64,000 bases of DNA, taken from NCBI GenBank assembly GCA_002197995.1, contig NGZR01000004.1, forward strand, positions 4,030,001-4,094,000, given 5' to 3'. Positions 1 to 11,764 of the stretch are shown in pieces. How positions within the stretch are numbered: position 1 is the stretch's first letter; each line of letters opens with the position of its first letter. The notes under the pieces were generated by a model. That model was not told the origin of the DNA, did no database searches, and saw nothing but the letters and a program-made list of their open reading frames with translations. Both the position numbers and the translations under genes were made by a program. Source of the stretch: Gaeumannomyces sp. JS-464. Lineage: Eukaryota; Ascomycota; Sordariomycetes; Magnaporthales; Magnaporthaceae.

Positions 1-984
1 ACAGCCCACAATACGCAATACTAGCCGCCGAGACGCAAAGCCCAGATACCAGCCCACTCGCCCACTGCCTGCTATACGCAGCAGGAAGATGTATCCAGCC
101 AGTTGGCCTCCAGGCTGACACGAGGCCGACCTCACTGGTTCTTTTGGGGAGCTGGACATGCATAGCAGACTCAGACTGATGGAAGACATCTGATCAGACA
201 GACGAGTGGTCAGTCGCTACTCTGAAGACACTGACCATTTCTCTGATCTCTATCCAATCGATCCATCATCGCTTGGCCCAATCTGACTCTTTTCTTTCAC
301 CTGGACTGCCGAGAATGCCGAGAACCCTGGCAAACCTTGGCCCTTTGTCGTCACTCTCCTGCTCTTTATTTTCCGCAAACGGCACCAGCTTCCGTTCCTC
401 TCGTTCTACAGTACATAGGCCAACACCACCAGCAGCTCGGGTTCGGGATGCCAGCGCACTCCCGCTACCGCCGATTGAACAAAGCCAATCCACGCCGTTG
501 CGGAGTATCGAAGCCGCTCGCCAGCCTGGCCCACTGTGTTACGCGTCTGGTTTGGCTTCGCCTCCTGCACGAGTCCACCCGAGCCCCTTCCGTCTGACGT
601 TGGTCCAGCGTCCAGCACCAGGGGGCAACCCCCGGGTGATTGAGGTGGGCAGGGTAGCATCTATTCTCGTCAAGCATGCGGGGGCAGGGGTTCAACTCTG
701 TAAGCGGCCTTTGTCGCGTCTCCATTGTCATGTATAACATTCTCACTCGCTCCTTCAGGTCGTCTTTGTTCGCTCGTACGACCCCGAGAATGGGCCAGCC
801 CGTTCCCGTTTCTTTGCTTTGGGTTTTCTGTGTATAACATTACCGGCCGGGAAGCCCAGCACGGGGCGCGTTTTATAATCTCACCAAGAAGTCTCCTTTT
901 ATCTTTCCGGTCCTGCCTCTCATTTCCCCCATACATCTATCTGTACACGGCTTCGATCCCGGAATTACCAATAATCCCTCCATA
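1..984. other. Upstream region of the phospholipase B gene, no gene seen
   Basis: No reading frame here has recognisable protein features. The last 150 bases before the phospholipase start are pyrimidine-rich, as in fungal promoters. An AT-rich TTTTATAATC at about 872-881, roughly 110 bases before the ATG, is a possible TATA-like element, but that is weak evidence. Confidence 0.5.
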
Positions 985-3018
985 ATGCGTTTCCTTCTGT
1001 TCGCAGCTGTGGCTACCGCCACGGCCATCCCGCCGGCCTCTTCGGCACCGGACGTCGTGGCCGCGCTGGCCGAGCGCGCACTCCCCAACTCGCCCAGCGG
1101 GGGCTACGCACCACAAGTCGTCGACTGCCCCCAAAGCCGGCCGAAGATCCGGAGCGCCGGCTCGGGTCTTTCGCCCGAGGAATCCAGGTGGCTGGAGCAG
1201 CGGCGCAAGGCCACCGTCAAGCCCATGACCGACTTCCTGAAGCGCGCCAACATCAAGGACTTTGACGCGGCCGCCTACATGGCCAGGGTCGAGAAGGACG
1301 TGGCCAACCAGCCCAACGTCGCCATCGCCGTCAGCGGCGGCGGCTACCGTGCCCTGATGAACGGCGCCGGCTTCCTGGCGGCCGCCGACGACCGCACCCC
1401 TGGCAGCACGCAGGACAAAGGCAGCATCGGCGGCCTGCTCCAATCGGCTACGTACCTCGCCGGCCTTTCCGGCGGCGGCTGGCTCGTGGGCTCCATGTTC
1501 ACAAACAACTTCAGCTCGGTCCAGCAGCTCCGCACCAACCCGCGCGTCTGGAAGTTCGACCGCTCCCTGTTTGAAGGGCCTGCCAGCAGCTCCGACTCCA
1601 AGGTCTCGCGGGTCCTGGAGCCCGTCACGTACTGGAACGACATCCTACGCCAGGTTTCGGCCAAGCGCAAAGCCGGGTTCGACACGTCGCTCACGGATTA
1701 TTGGGGACGCGCTTTGGCGTACCAGCTTATCGACGCTAAAGACGGCGGGCCGGCTTACACCTTCTCATCCATCGCGCAGTCCGACTCCTTCAAGAACGCG
1801 AGCACCCCGCTCCCCTTCATCGTGGCCGACGGCCGCGCCCCCGGCACGCGCATCATCAACCTCAACTCGACCGTGTTCGAGTTCGGCCCCTTTGAGCTGG
1901 GCACCTGGGACCCGACCGCGTACGGCTTCGCGCCGCTCGAGTACATCGGCTCCAACTTTTCCGCCGGCGCGGTCCCCGAGAGCGGCAGCGACGCAAAGTG
2001 CGTGCGCGGCTTCGACGCCGCCTCGTTCGTCATGGGCACCAGCTCCTCGCTCTTCAACCAGTTCCTCATCCGGAACATCAGCTCGGCCGGCTCGGGCATC
2101 CCCCAGCTCGTCCTGGATGCGCTGCGGGACGTGGCCACGCGCATCGGCGACGACAACAACGACATCGCCTCGTACAAGCCCAACCCGTTCCTGGGCTACA
2201 ACGCCCAGTCGGCCGGCGGCCTGGCGGGCTCGGCCGAGCTCTCCCTCGTCGACGGCGGCTCCGACGGCCAGAACATCCCGCTGCAGCCGCTGATCCAGCC
2301 CGCGCGCAGGGTCGACGTCGTCTTCGCCGTCGACTCGTCGGCCGACACAAAGTACAACTGGCCCGACGGCTTCGCCCTGCGCGCCACCTACGACCGCTCG
2401 CGCGACCAGATCGCAAACGGCACCGTCTTCCCCGCCGTTCCGGACCAGGCCACCTTCCTGGCCCGCGGCCTCAACAACCGCCCGACCTTTTTCGGCTGCG
2501 ACGTCGCCAACCTGACCTCGCAGCTCAGGGCCGGCCAGCCGGTCCCGCCGCTCGTCGTGTACATGCCCAACGCCCCCTACACGGCCATGCCCAACGTGTC
2601 GACCTTCACGCCGACGTACGCCCCGGCCCAGCGCGACGACATCATCGTCAACGGCTACAACATGGCCACCCAGGGCAACGGCACCATCGACGCCGACTGG
2701 TCCGCCTGCGTCGCCTGCGCCGTCCTGCAGCGCAGCCTGGCCCGCACGGCCACCAGGGCGCCCGCCCAGTGCGACGCCTGCTTCTCCAGATACTGCTGGG
2801 ACGGCAAGCTCGTCGGCGCCAACGGCAGCGGCGGCAACAACAACAGCGCCTCCACAAACCCGGATCTGTACGAGCCCGCCTTCCGGGTCTCGAACCAGAC
2901 GACCAACGTCAACGGCGGCGGGGGGAGCAAGTCGGCCGGCTTCTCGGCCCTGCGTCTCGGCGGCAGCGGTCTGGCCGGCTCCTTAACCGCTTTCGCTGTG
3001 CTAGCCGCACTCGTCTGA
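985..3018 (+). CDS. Lysophospholipase / phospholipase B, GPI-anchored
   Basis: This is a single-exon gene of 677 residues. It is a fungal phospholipase B, which removes acyl chains from phospholipids and lysophospholipids outside the cell. The N-terminus is a signal peptide with a hydrophobic run at residues 3-20. The family signature is present: [11 protein letters not shown] with the oxyanion arginine at about 122, the nucleophile elbow GLSGGGW with Ser162, and the catalytic Asp region [13 protein letters not shown] with Asp423. Many NxS/T sites follow. The last 20 residues are small and hydrophobic and end in LAALV, as expected for GPI attachment. Length matches the family (about 600-700 residues). 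The ATG at 985 puts the signal peptide first. It stands alone, with the next gene on the opposite strand ending at 4422. No frame breaks are visible. Confidence 0.95.
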   Translation: MRFLLFAAVATATAIPPASSAPDVVAALAERALPNSPSGGYAPQVVDCPQSRPKIRSAGSGLSPEESRWLEQRRKATVKPMTDFLKRANIKDFDAAAYMARVEKDVANQPNVAIAVSGGGYRALMNGAGFLAAADDRTPGSTQDKGSIGGLLQSATYLAGLSGGGWLVGSMFTNNFSSVQQLRTNPRVWKFDRSLFEGPASSSDSKVSRVLEPVTYWNDILRQVSAKRKAGFDTSLTDYWGRALAYQLIDAKDGGPAYTFSSIAQSDSFKNASTPLPFIVADGRAPGTRIINLNSTVFEFGPFELGTWDPTAYGFAPLEYIGSNFSAGAVPESGSDAKCVRGFDAASFVMGTSSSLFNQFLIRNISSAGSGIPQLVLDALRDVATRIGDDNNDIASYKPNPFLGYNAQSAGGLAGSAELSLVDGGSDGQNIPLQPLIQPARRVDVVFAVDSSADTKYNWPDGFALRATYDRSRDQIANGTVFPAVPDQATFLARGLNNRPTFFGCDVANLTSQLRAGQPVPPLVVYMPNAPYTAMPNVSTFTPTYAPAQRDDIIVNGYNMATQGNGTIDADWSACVACAVLQRSLARTATRAPAQCDACFSRYCWDGKLVGANGSGGNNNSASTNPDLYEPAFRVSNQTTNVNGGGGSKSAGFSALRLGGSGLAGSLTAFAVLAALV

Positions 3019-4421
3019 ATATTTGGATGTATGCCCCTTTTTCCGGATGTGTTTGATGACGTTTTCTTGCCTTGATTTCCTGTAATTGTCACGTGGTTTG
3101 GGATAGCGTTGGAGATTTCCAGTTCGATAGTGAAGGGTGCATGACATGGCGTTAGGGGATGATGAGATTTTACCTTGTACTTTTACCTTGTATATCAGAG
3201 CCAAAAATACCCGGACCAAGGGTGGTGCCGGGTGAATAGAGGTTCCATTCCAGGTCATCGCCCTTTTTTTCGGTCGTTTTTAAGCGCTGTAGTTTATCCC
3301 TCTCCCTCGCTCAGAGCAGTCGTTCCCTCGTCCTCCAGCTGCTTTCGACGCAACAAAACCTTTTGTTCAATCATCGAATACCTCGTTCACACCACCAGGC
3401 GTCGGAAGGCAAACAAGCATGACGCCCAAATAACATCTGCAGTTCGATACCGCTAATTGGAGACCCCCCATTGCCTGAACTCACCCTGTAGGTCTGCTTT
3501 CCAGTTTCCTCCATCGTTGCCTATTTCCCCTGTCCTTCCCTGGCCCTATAACCTTGCAGAAAAAAAATAACTGGCGGTATCAACTATAAGTTCTTGTGTG
3601 TTTTTAGCTAACCCGGTTGTGCAATCCATACGGACTGCAGGCGTTTACTTTGCGAACGCGACAAGGAACTAAATATTAGCCGGCACGTAGGAAAGCGCCG
3701 CAGAGGCAGAAAAGGGAAATAGAGAGATAGCCAGAGCAGCCCTCACACGAGCGTGCAACATTTACGCCCTGCGAGGGCAAGAACAATCCCAGAATATGCT
3801 GCGTGTGTGAACTGTGGCCATCATCATACCCAAGTGTACCACAAATGCGAAAAAAGGTGCTCGCTCGAAGAGCTTCCTAGTCAAGTAAATATCCAAGCCC
3901 CCGAGAAGCGCCCTACTACAAAACCCCAAGAAAAAAAAAAGAGTCAATGGTAGCTACACCGGCGAGCAGCCGAGGACATGTTGGAGACGTTGATATCGAC
4001 AGAGAAATGGTAGAGATGGACTGGAAGTAAAGAACATGGCGAGGAAATCGTTAGGATTTTTTTTTATTGAGAATTTTTGCAGCGGCAGGTCGTTTCTCCT
4101 CCGCAGTCATATCCTGCAGGAATCAGGGGTTTTCCAACAAAGGACTTGAAGAAACGTTTGTGTAGGTGCACGGGTATTATGCTCAGGTGATCGGTGTCGT
4201 CCTTGGGACTCGCGGTCAAGCGCGGCCGGATCGAGACCGAGGCTTGAGCCATGACCTTTTTGTGGAATCAAGGAAAATGTCGTGATGTGGGGTGGCTCAG
4301 GAGAGTCAATGGGCACGATGGCGTGCCGGATCAGCATCCCGAGCGAGGACTTTTGTTCCCCAACTCGGCCAGTCCTCCCCTTGTATCTGGTGTTTGTCCC
4401 CCGAGGGCGCCTCTCCCACCA
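3019..4421. other. Intergenic region between convergent genes
   Basis: This interval separates the 3' ends of the phospholipase gene and the minus-strand caspase-like gene. It contains A- and T-rich runs (for example around 3561, 3931 and 4060) compatible with 3' untranslated regions. I see no gene, RNA gene or mobile element here. Confidence 0.5.
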
Positions 4422-6456
4422 TCACGGAAACGTAGTGTTGAAGTTGTTGCAAGGCCATTCGACCTTGACGTCTTTGACGCCGTCGGGCATCAAGCGCAGC
4501 CACTCGGCCCATTTCTCCATGTCAAATGGGGTCGAGTCATCGCCAAACTGAAGAGTCAGATTCAACCGGGGCGCTGCCGGGTCTGGCTCGATGCCAAAAG
4601 GCAGGCCTCTCCGCACCGGAGCAAGCAGGATCGACGGCAGCCTCGAGTTTCCCGAGATTTGCATGTGGAGCGGAGACGGAAAGCTCTTGACGATAGGCTT
4701 CTCCGGGTACCGGTCCTGCACCATCTTTGGATAGCTGGACAGCAGCCTCGCATGCAGCTCGGCGGCTGTCAGGGGTGCCATGAAGCCCCGCTTGCTGGCT
4801 CGCGTATGAAGCTGTTCAGCCACGGCGCGCGTAAACGAGGCATTCCCCATGGACCCGAAGTGCTCTTCCGAGGCTGACGCGGCAACTACCTCCAGCACCC
4901 CTTGCTGCCGGACCAACTTGGACGAGGGGTAGTAAGCCGCATCCATGATGATCAGCGTATCTGAAGACATCTCCTCAAGGATTTGCTGAATACCGCTCCA
5001 TCGTATCGTGGGACCTTTTAACCGGTCCCGCGACCTAAAGGGGGCAGGGGGCGATCATCAGTCCAAAGCTCCCGCAACCATTTGGGTGATTTTTTTAATT
5101 GGCTGCACAACAAGATACGGTCCGGGGGTCATTCTTACCTGGCAAGAACCATCTCGCGATCGCCATCGAGATAGCTCTGTCCCTTATAAAAGACAAGCTT
5201 CAGGACATCCCTGTCGTCTCGGTTATCCACAAAGTTGGTTACAGTCCGAGACAACCACCTCCACGGACTCTTCCCACTCTCTGGCGACGAAGGGATCTTC
5301 TTGGTCTCTGTGACGTATTGGTAGTCTTTCTCTAGGACCTCAGCTAGATCCTTCACCGAGGAAACTAGTTCTCTATCGTCCTCATCGTCTTGCCAGTAGA
5401 GAAGCAGTGCCTGCACGGCCGTGTATCGGCTGCGGTACGGGTTCGAGGCAATCTTCGAAGCCGCGGCCTGCAGTTCCGACTGGATGCTCTCAGCGCTGGG
5501 CTGCGGGGCACTCTGCGTGGTTTGGGCCGCCCGAGCTGCCTGTGAGGCTTGAGCTGCAAGCTTTTCCAAGCGAGGCCCTGAAGGAAGCGGCTTCCTGACA
5601 CGCGATTCGCTGCCGAGGGGCGTTCGAATCGGGGGCGGCGGTGGTAGTGGCTGCTGGTGCGGTGGAAGCGGAGGAGTCGTCGTCGTTGGCGGCGCGCTGT
5701 CTACCTCCATGTCGTGAGGGTCGTGGGTCAACAGGGGCGTGTTCCCGTTAGACAAAGCTTCCAGATTCAACGGCCGCGGACTCAAGGGGCGAGCCCCTAA
5801 AGGAGCCAGCTCATGTACCGGGCTGTGAGAGCGGTACTTCCGGAACGCATCTTCCCATGTCATGTTGTGGTGATTCGGGTGACACTAGAGAATCAGAAGT
5901 GAGTAATCGAGAATCTCTCGTGTAAATAGCGCCGCTATGGCACAGCTCTGCCACTCGGGGCAGCAGACCCGAAGGTCTCGCCAGAAAGAGGCAAAGGAGA
6001 AAAAACGCGAGCACTAACAGCAACTCTTCTCCTACGACAGTCGTTGCACGCTCCCAGCTTCCTGATCAGAGCCGCTTTCTCCCTCTGCTCTGCCGAGAGG
6101 GGGCCCGTACGTCGTCTGCTGGCCCGGCGGCCGCCCGTCAGATCGGTTCCATCCTTTACGGAGAAAACCTGCTGGCTCGAGAAGCTGGGAGATGCGTCCA
6201 GGCTGTAGGGGGTGCCGGGGGTTTCGTTTGAGGTTATGGTGGTCCCTGTAGCATGGGTGGCGTTCGTGCTGGTGGATGAGGTGGTGTTTTTCCTCATGGG
6301 CGAGGTCTGGGTCGGCGAAGCGGAAGGGGAGTGGGTGCGGCGCGAGCTAGGGTGAACGGCGAAACCTGGACTCGTGTGCCGCTGGTGCTGCCCCGATGCC
6401 TTTGATGGTTCATCTGTTTTGGGAGACGCGTCTGCCAGGGTCGACGCGGGATGCAT
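4422..6456 (-). CDS. Degenerate caspase-like domain protein with N-terminal CxxC/CH..HH motif
   Basis: Three exons: 6456-6019, 5884-5139 and 5034-4422 (introns of 134 and 104 bases, clean gt/ag, frame kept), giving 598 residues. The Ser/Thr-rich start is followed at 137-152 by ACNDCRRRRVACHPNHHN, a possible zinc-binding motif that crosses the first splice junction. A proline-rich linker comes next. From about residue 300 the order matches fungal caspase-like (C14-type) domains: LLLYWQDDEDD, EVLEKDYQY, LKLVFYKGQSYLDGDRE, WSGIQQILEE, TLIIMDAAYY, then NASFTRAVAEQL and LTAAELHARLL. Where active relatives have YYAGHG and LLDCC, this protein has FYKGQS and IMDAA, so the catalytic His is Gln382 and the Cys is Ala427 or 428. 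I infer a non-catalytic scaffold or sensor role. The gene structure is firm; the family call rests on motif order from memory. Confidence 0.8.
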
Positions 6457-9400
6457 CCTTCAAGGGCTGGGAGCTCCTAGGACCGCCTGCTCGTCATCAT
6501 CTGCAGAAAACGAGGTCGGGCAAGGGGTGGGAAAATCGAGAGGGGTGCTCGGGGGAGACACGCTCTCGCAGCACGGCGTGCTTTCTCGCAAGCACGTGGG
6601 CACTAAAGCAGGCGATAGAGGCGGTTCCGACCCAGCCCAAGTCGAAAAGTCACTACTGCCAGCCGAGGCCCCGAAACAGCTGTCAGGCGAGGAGCAAAAA
6701 AAAAGGCCGCGGAAGGGCGCTGCTGGGTCAAGGTGAAGCAAAAGCGGCAAAGAGAAGCGCGGGGAAGACCAGATTAGAGAGAGAAGGATGCCGTTGCCGA
6801 GGACGCATGCGAAGAAATGGAAACAAGAGCTAGGGTATCTGGGGCAGCCCTGAACGCGAACAAGAAAGCGATGCGGGCAAAGGTTAGAAAGACGAGGAAG
6901 TGAAACAATACACCCGCTAAAGGAGGAGAACAGGAGACGCCGAACGAAATCAAGAAAAACGAAAAAGAAGACGCGTGATGAAGTTGATGGGTGAGGTGGG
7001 GAGGCGGCCGTAAAGAGGGTTATTGTCCCGAGTCTCGAAGCCTGCGAATACAGTTGGTCGGGCTTGGGGAGGGAGCTCGGGCTGATGGGATAAGCCGGGG
7101 GTTATCCAATGACAGCCAGTCGAATCGCGCGGCTGTATAGGAAAAGCCAGCCAATACACCTTGGGAGGAGGAGATTGCAGCCCACCAGTACTTGGGCGCA
7201 GTGCGTCCCGGTGCACCCAGTGGCAGGTTGGCAGGCGAGGAGGCGGGTACGGGGATGTCGTCAAAGCCAGGTGGGTTGGCGACGGGACAGGTAGATCGGG
7301 TACCCTCCTTTTTGTTTTTCTTTGTGTTCTTTTCTGCTTCTCCAGTCTCCTCCACTCGCCGCTCTGCAAAATGCAGGCTGCTACCCAAACGGGAACCCGA
7401 GGCAAGCAGCCACTCAGAGCAGGCCAGCCCCGGACCGAGAGGAGCAATCAAATGCCAGATGGACCCCAGGCAAAACGAAACACCACCGCGCGTTTCCGCC
7501 TTCCCTGCTGCTCGCACAAGCAGCCGCCACGCACAAAAACACGATGGTGATCTAGGCAAGGGGGGCACACTCAGCCCGAACAAATGCCGTGGACGACGGA
7601 GGGGACACGGCGCGAAGCAGAAGACAAGCCGGCGCAGCCCACTTCGCAGAATACCCGGCGAGGCACGGGGTGAGAGGCAGGTGTGAAGTTAGGGAGGAGG
7701 TTAGGTAAAGATAGGGTGGTGATGGTCGGGGGGGGCGCGAGGAGGCGTGTGGGCGAGGAGGAGGTAGGTATAGTGGGTAGGTAGGTAGATTGGTACCTTG
7801 TGGGAGGGCAAGCCAACAGGAGGCAAGCCAACGGGTATGGAGGCAGGCAGACGGACGGATTTGGCAAATGGGTAAAGCGGGAGGGAGGGGACGAGTAGCA
7901 AGCGTCTAGGCGGGTAGGGAGGTACCGCTTGCTGTTAATGATGACCGTATGCAGAGTCTGGACCGCGAATGTAACCGCGGCCCTTTTTTATTATTGCGCA
8001 AACGGTGCAGCGGACCGGACTGGAGCCCCCAGAGGCCAAGCCATATACCTCTCTACACTGGAGGCAGGTCGGCAAGCCCACCCGTAGCTACCAAGTACAG
8101 GTGGGGAGGCAGGTGAGCAGGCAGAGAGGTACACAAGACGAGCAGGCCCCTTTTTTTCTCAACCTCCCGTGCTGGCTTCGCGATGGCGCCTTGTGGAGGC
8201 AGACGAGGAACGAGCCGCGCCGAGGAGAGGGCGAGGGCCGGGACCAAAAACGAACCTCGGGGAGGGAATCCGTTTGCGCCCAGACGGGGTCGGGAATGGG
8301 GTCATGTACCGGAGGTATCGTGAGGAGCGGGCCAGTGAGGTTGTCAGTCAGGTGTCCTGGTGAGCGGGTCGGGCGTGTGGTGCTGCACGTCGTGGGTGTG
8401 CTGTCTTGGGCCGTGTTTTGGGCAGGGCAGGACAGGCGAGGTGTGAGTGGGTTGAGGTTGTTCGGATCGAGCATGTGGTGGAGGTCGAGGCCACACAGGC
8501 TACTGGGGGGACTAATGGGAGGAAGCTAGTAGTAGAGGCAACCTAGAGGCAAGCGGTAGGCAGTCAGGCGCAGGTGCTGAGGGGCCGCGGAGCTGGACGC
8601 TGGATGCTGGACACCAGACGAGCAGCAGTTGGCTTTTGACCGTTGGGCAAGCCGGCGGGAGTCAAGCCACTGGGCGGTTCCGGCCCCGGCAAGGACAAGC
8701 TGACGGGAAGGGATGGCGACTGGACTGCGGTGAAACTGAGACGGCGCTGCAGTGGTGATGGAAAATCGAAGTGCCCAGATAGGAAAGCGGCCAGGACCAG
8801 GGCTGCTAGCAGGGCCGGGGACCGGGTGGATGCCCGTGGTGAGAATTGGCTCCATGTCTCCCGCCGTGCCGATGGGAGGGAAGGTACCACCGAGCCCCCC
8901 AGAACCACGCCCCTCCTCCACCCGCGGTTGCACAAGCAATTGATCATAAAATGAGACCTGGGGGCCTGGTACCGCGCGATGCCGGATGTGCGCGTGGGAT
9001 ACACAAAAATAATGGCGGCGCAGCTGGGTCGGGTACTCGAGCAAAGTATCTTGGTGTTTGGCTGCTAGCACGGCGACTAGTTCGGGCAGGTACCTGCCTT
9101 GTGTTGGCATTCGAGAATACACAACCCCTATCGACCCGCCCGCCCATCCGCCCGCCTATCCGACCTCGTTGCAAACCTCCAGCTCCATCTTTTGACCTAT
9201 AGTGCCGTGCAGAAACACACACACCTTCCATACATACCATTTGCCATGCCCACGCTCCGTGGCGTCGCTGGTCTGGACAACACCAACAAGACAAGAAAAG
9301 CCCGCATCCCGCATCCCGCCCTTCAACGCTCGTTGGTCGTCTCCACGGTGTAGCTATGTCGGAGTTGTGTGAGTGTGCGTACCCCATACATGCTACATCG

Positions 9401-11742
9401 CACAGAGAGATGATGGATGGGGGCCTTGGACGGGCAAAGCCAAATGCATCCACCACGATCTAGTGTCCACCTCTCTCCTCCATACCACCCTCCTCCCCCC
9501 GCCATCCATCTCGGCTTGCCAACCAGACGAGCAGCCCGCCAGCGCGCCAGCCATCATCTGCATTGCACATGGATTTCTTCGCTTCATCGCCGACCACCTG
9601 TCACGGATATTTGCCCACCACCAACCTGCCCCTTCGTCTCTTACGATGTTTTGGGCCGTGATCTTTGGGCATCTGTGCTGGCCTCCCCCGACCATGTGTG
9701 CCGCGCAAGGTTCTTCCCTGCAATTCAATCGCCTCTGCCGCTGGAAAGCAGGGAGCCCAGGCCGAGGCCAGCAAACCGACCTAGCCCGTCCGGTTGCTCG
9801 AGGCAGGCAGGCGAGGAGGAGCGCGCGCCGGGGACCACACGGCGACGAGCGGATGCAGCGTGCGCACCGAGCAGCGGTTGCACAAACCTCTCCCCCACCC
9901 CCCGGCATCCACTATGGGGTTATGGCGCAAGTGCCAGGGCCAGATGCTGCCTAACCATTGGCGCGACTTTGTTTCCTGCACCCACCGATGTGCATAAACA
10001 AAGGATGGAGCCAAGACTTTTCTGGAGGAGGGGAGGAGAAACAGAGAGATGAGATGGAAAATGAGACAAGAATAAAAAGTGCCGAGTAAAAAATAGAAAA
10101 ATAAAAATAAAAAACGAAATAAGAAAAAAACCCGCCAAGGACGCCTTACGCTTCTCCTAGCACATCGCCTGCCGTCAAGTCCCCCTGCGAGGACCCCTGA
10201 CGCCTCCAGCCCCCGTTCCGTCACCCTCTCGGTGATGGCAAGGAGAGAGCGCCTAGGGCTCCGTGCTTCGTGGAGGCGAACCATGCGCGCTGCGAGCTGA
10301 GAATCCAGGCGGGCGGGCGCTCTTTATCTTGCACCGCATCCTGGGCTCACAACAGCATCATGTCCGAGCCAGGGATGCACGCATCTGCACCGAGAGAACC
10401 CCCCATCCGTGCCCGAGGGAGCACGCGCTGCGCTAGCGAGGTAGGTATCCATACTGCCTCGGCGTCTGCTCCGAGATGCCTGCCCGCCCGCCTGCTTGCC
10501 TGCCCAGAACGAGGCCAGTCGTTCCCTAGGTACATGAGGCCCGACCCAGTCAAATGACCTGATTGCCGTGTTGCTGCACCCCAGGCCATGCGTGTGTTGT
10601 TGTTTTGTTATTGTTATTGTTGTCATTGCTCTGTCTTTGAACCGTCTGCCGCCAGCCTCACCGAAATGCGGAACCCGATAGGCCAGCGAGGTCATCAGAC
10701 AACCCGACAGACACCGGCCTACGCCATAACGAGTCAAAAAAAAAATCTCCGTGTTGCCGCGAGGTGCATTGCCATCAAGCAGCACATCCGGGGGAGACTA
10801 CAAAAGGAATGCATACGCGCGCGGGATTTGAGAGGAAAAGAAAAGGCAAGTCGAGAAAAAAGGAAGACAGAAAGGTCCAGCCCCCGTCACGGTAGGTAAG
10901 CCTCCCTGGGCTGCGAGGGGCCGCCATCGTCCGTTGCCAACTGGACCGGGCGCCTCCGACTCGCCCGCTTCAGCCGAGTCGAGCTCAGCGAGCCAGCCTA
11001 GGGTTCCGGAACATCTCCCGGGGATAGCCTGCCCGGGGGTTGTTTGCACATCCCACTGTGTTTCCTTCTCCCCCTCCTCGCTCGATAAAAACCTCCGCAC
11101 AATGTACGCGATATCACGGCGGGCCACCAGGGGCCCCCACAGCTTTTTTCTTTTATTTCTTTTTTATTTTATTTTTTACTTCTTTAAACCGGACTTGGCC
11201 GTGCTTGGCCCATATATTTTTTTTCTCCCGCTCCCTTGCCGCGTTTATGCGCTGCTCGCCGCTTTCATGCCCCGGAGAAACGAAAGAAGAAAAGAAAGGC
11301 GAGTATGTATCATCAACAGGTTTAGGTGAGTACAAAGTGAAGAATAAACCGCACAGATCGGGGAACACGCAGAGAAAAAGCGAAAATAAAGTCCGCGGAA
11401 GAAAAACATGAGAAAAGGGATGCCGAGAATGTGATCGATGTTCCCTGGCCTTGCAGGGTGCCACGCGTTACCTAATAGAGATAAAGCCGATCGCTGCTAC
11501 GACCTTCCCGCCTGCTGACCCTGGCCTTGACTAAGGTGACGCCGAATCCGGGCAACCATACTGGCCGCGCCGCTTTCGGTAGTGGTAGGTGTGCGGAATC
11601 CATGCCCGTCATGTTCGCGACTTCCTAGATCGGTGACAACAACTAGGTCGGCCACCGAGCTCTGCCGTCGAGCGAATTAAAGGTTCCATTTGATTCCTCA
11701 GCCCGCCAAGTTGGCGCGGTACGCACGCTCTTTGCCGCCTGC

Positions 11743-11764
11743 TTTTTTTTTTTTTTTTTTTTTT
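11743..11764. repeat. Poly-T run (22 bases)
   Basis: An uninterrupted run of 22 T bases inside the gene-poor interval, followed by a C/T-rich tract. It could be a simple expansion or the reverse of an A-tail. No associated element is visible. Confidence 0.9.

Noticed and set aside
1998..3056. A 352-codon plus-strand frame inside the phospholipase gene
   Set aside because: It is an Arg/Pro/His-rich shadow of the GC-rich phospholipase coding frame, with no motifs.
7740..8130. GTAG/GCAG-type short repeats suspected as a CRISPR-like array
   Set aside because: Units are 4-5 bases without unique spacers, and the genome is eukaryotic. It is simple sequence.
7020..10284. Several 150-210 codon frames in the gene-poor interval
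   Set aside because: They overlap each other on both strands, are Arg/Ser/Pro-rich and show no motif, signal peptide or consistent splice sites.
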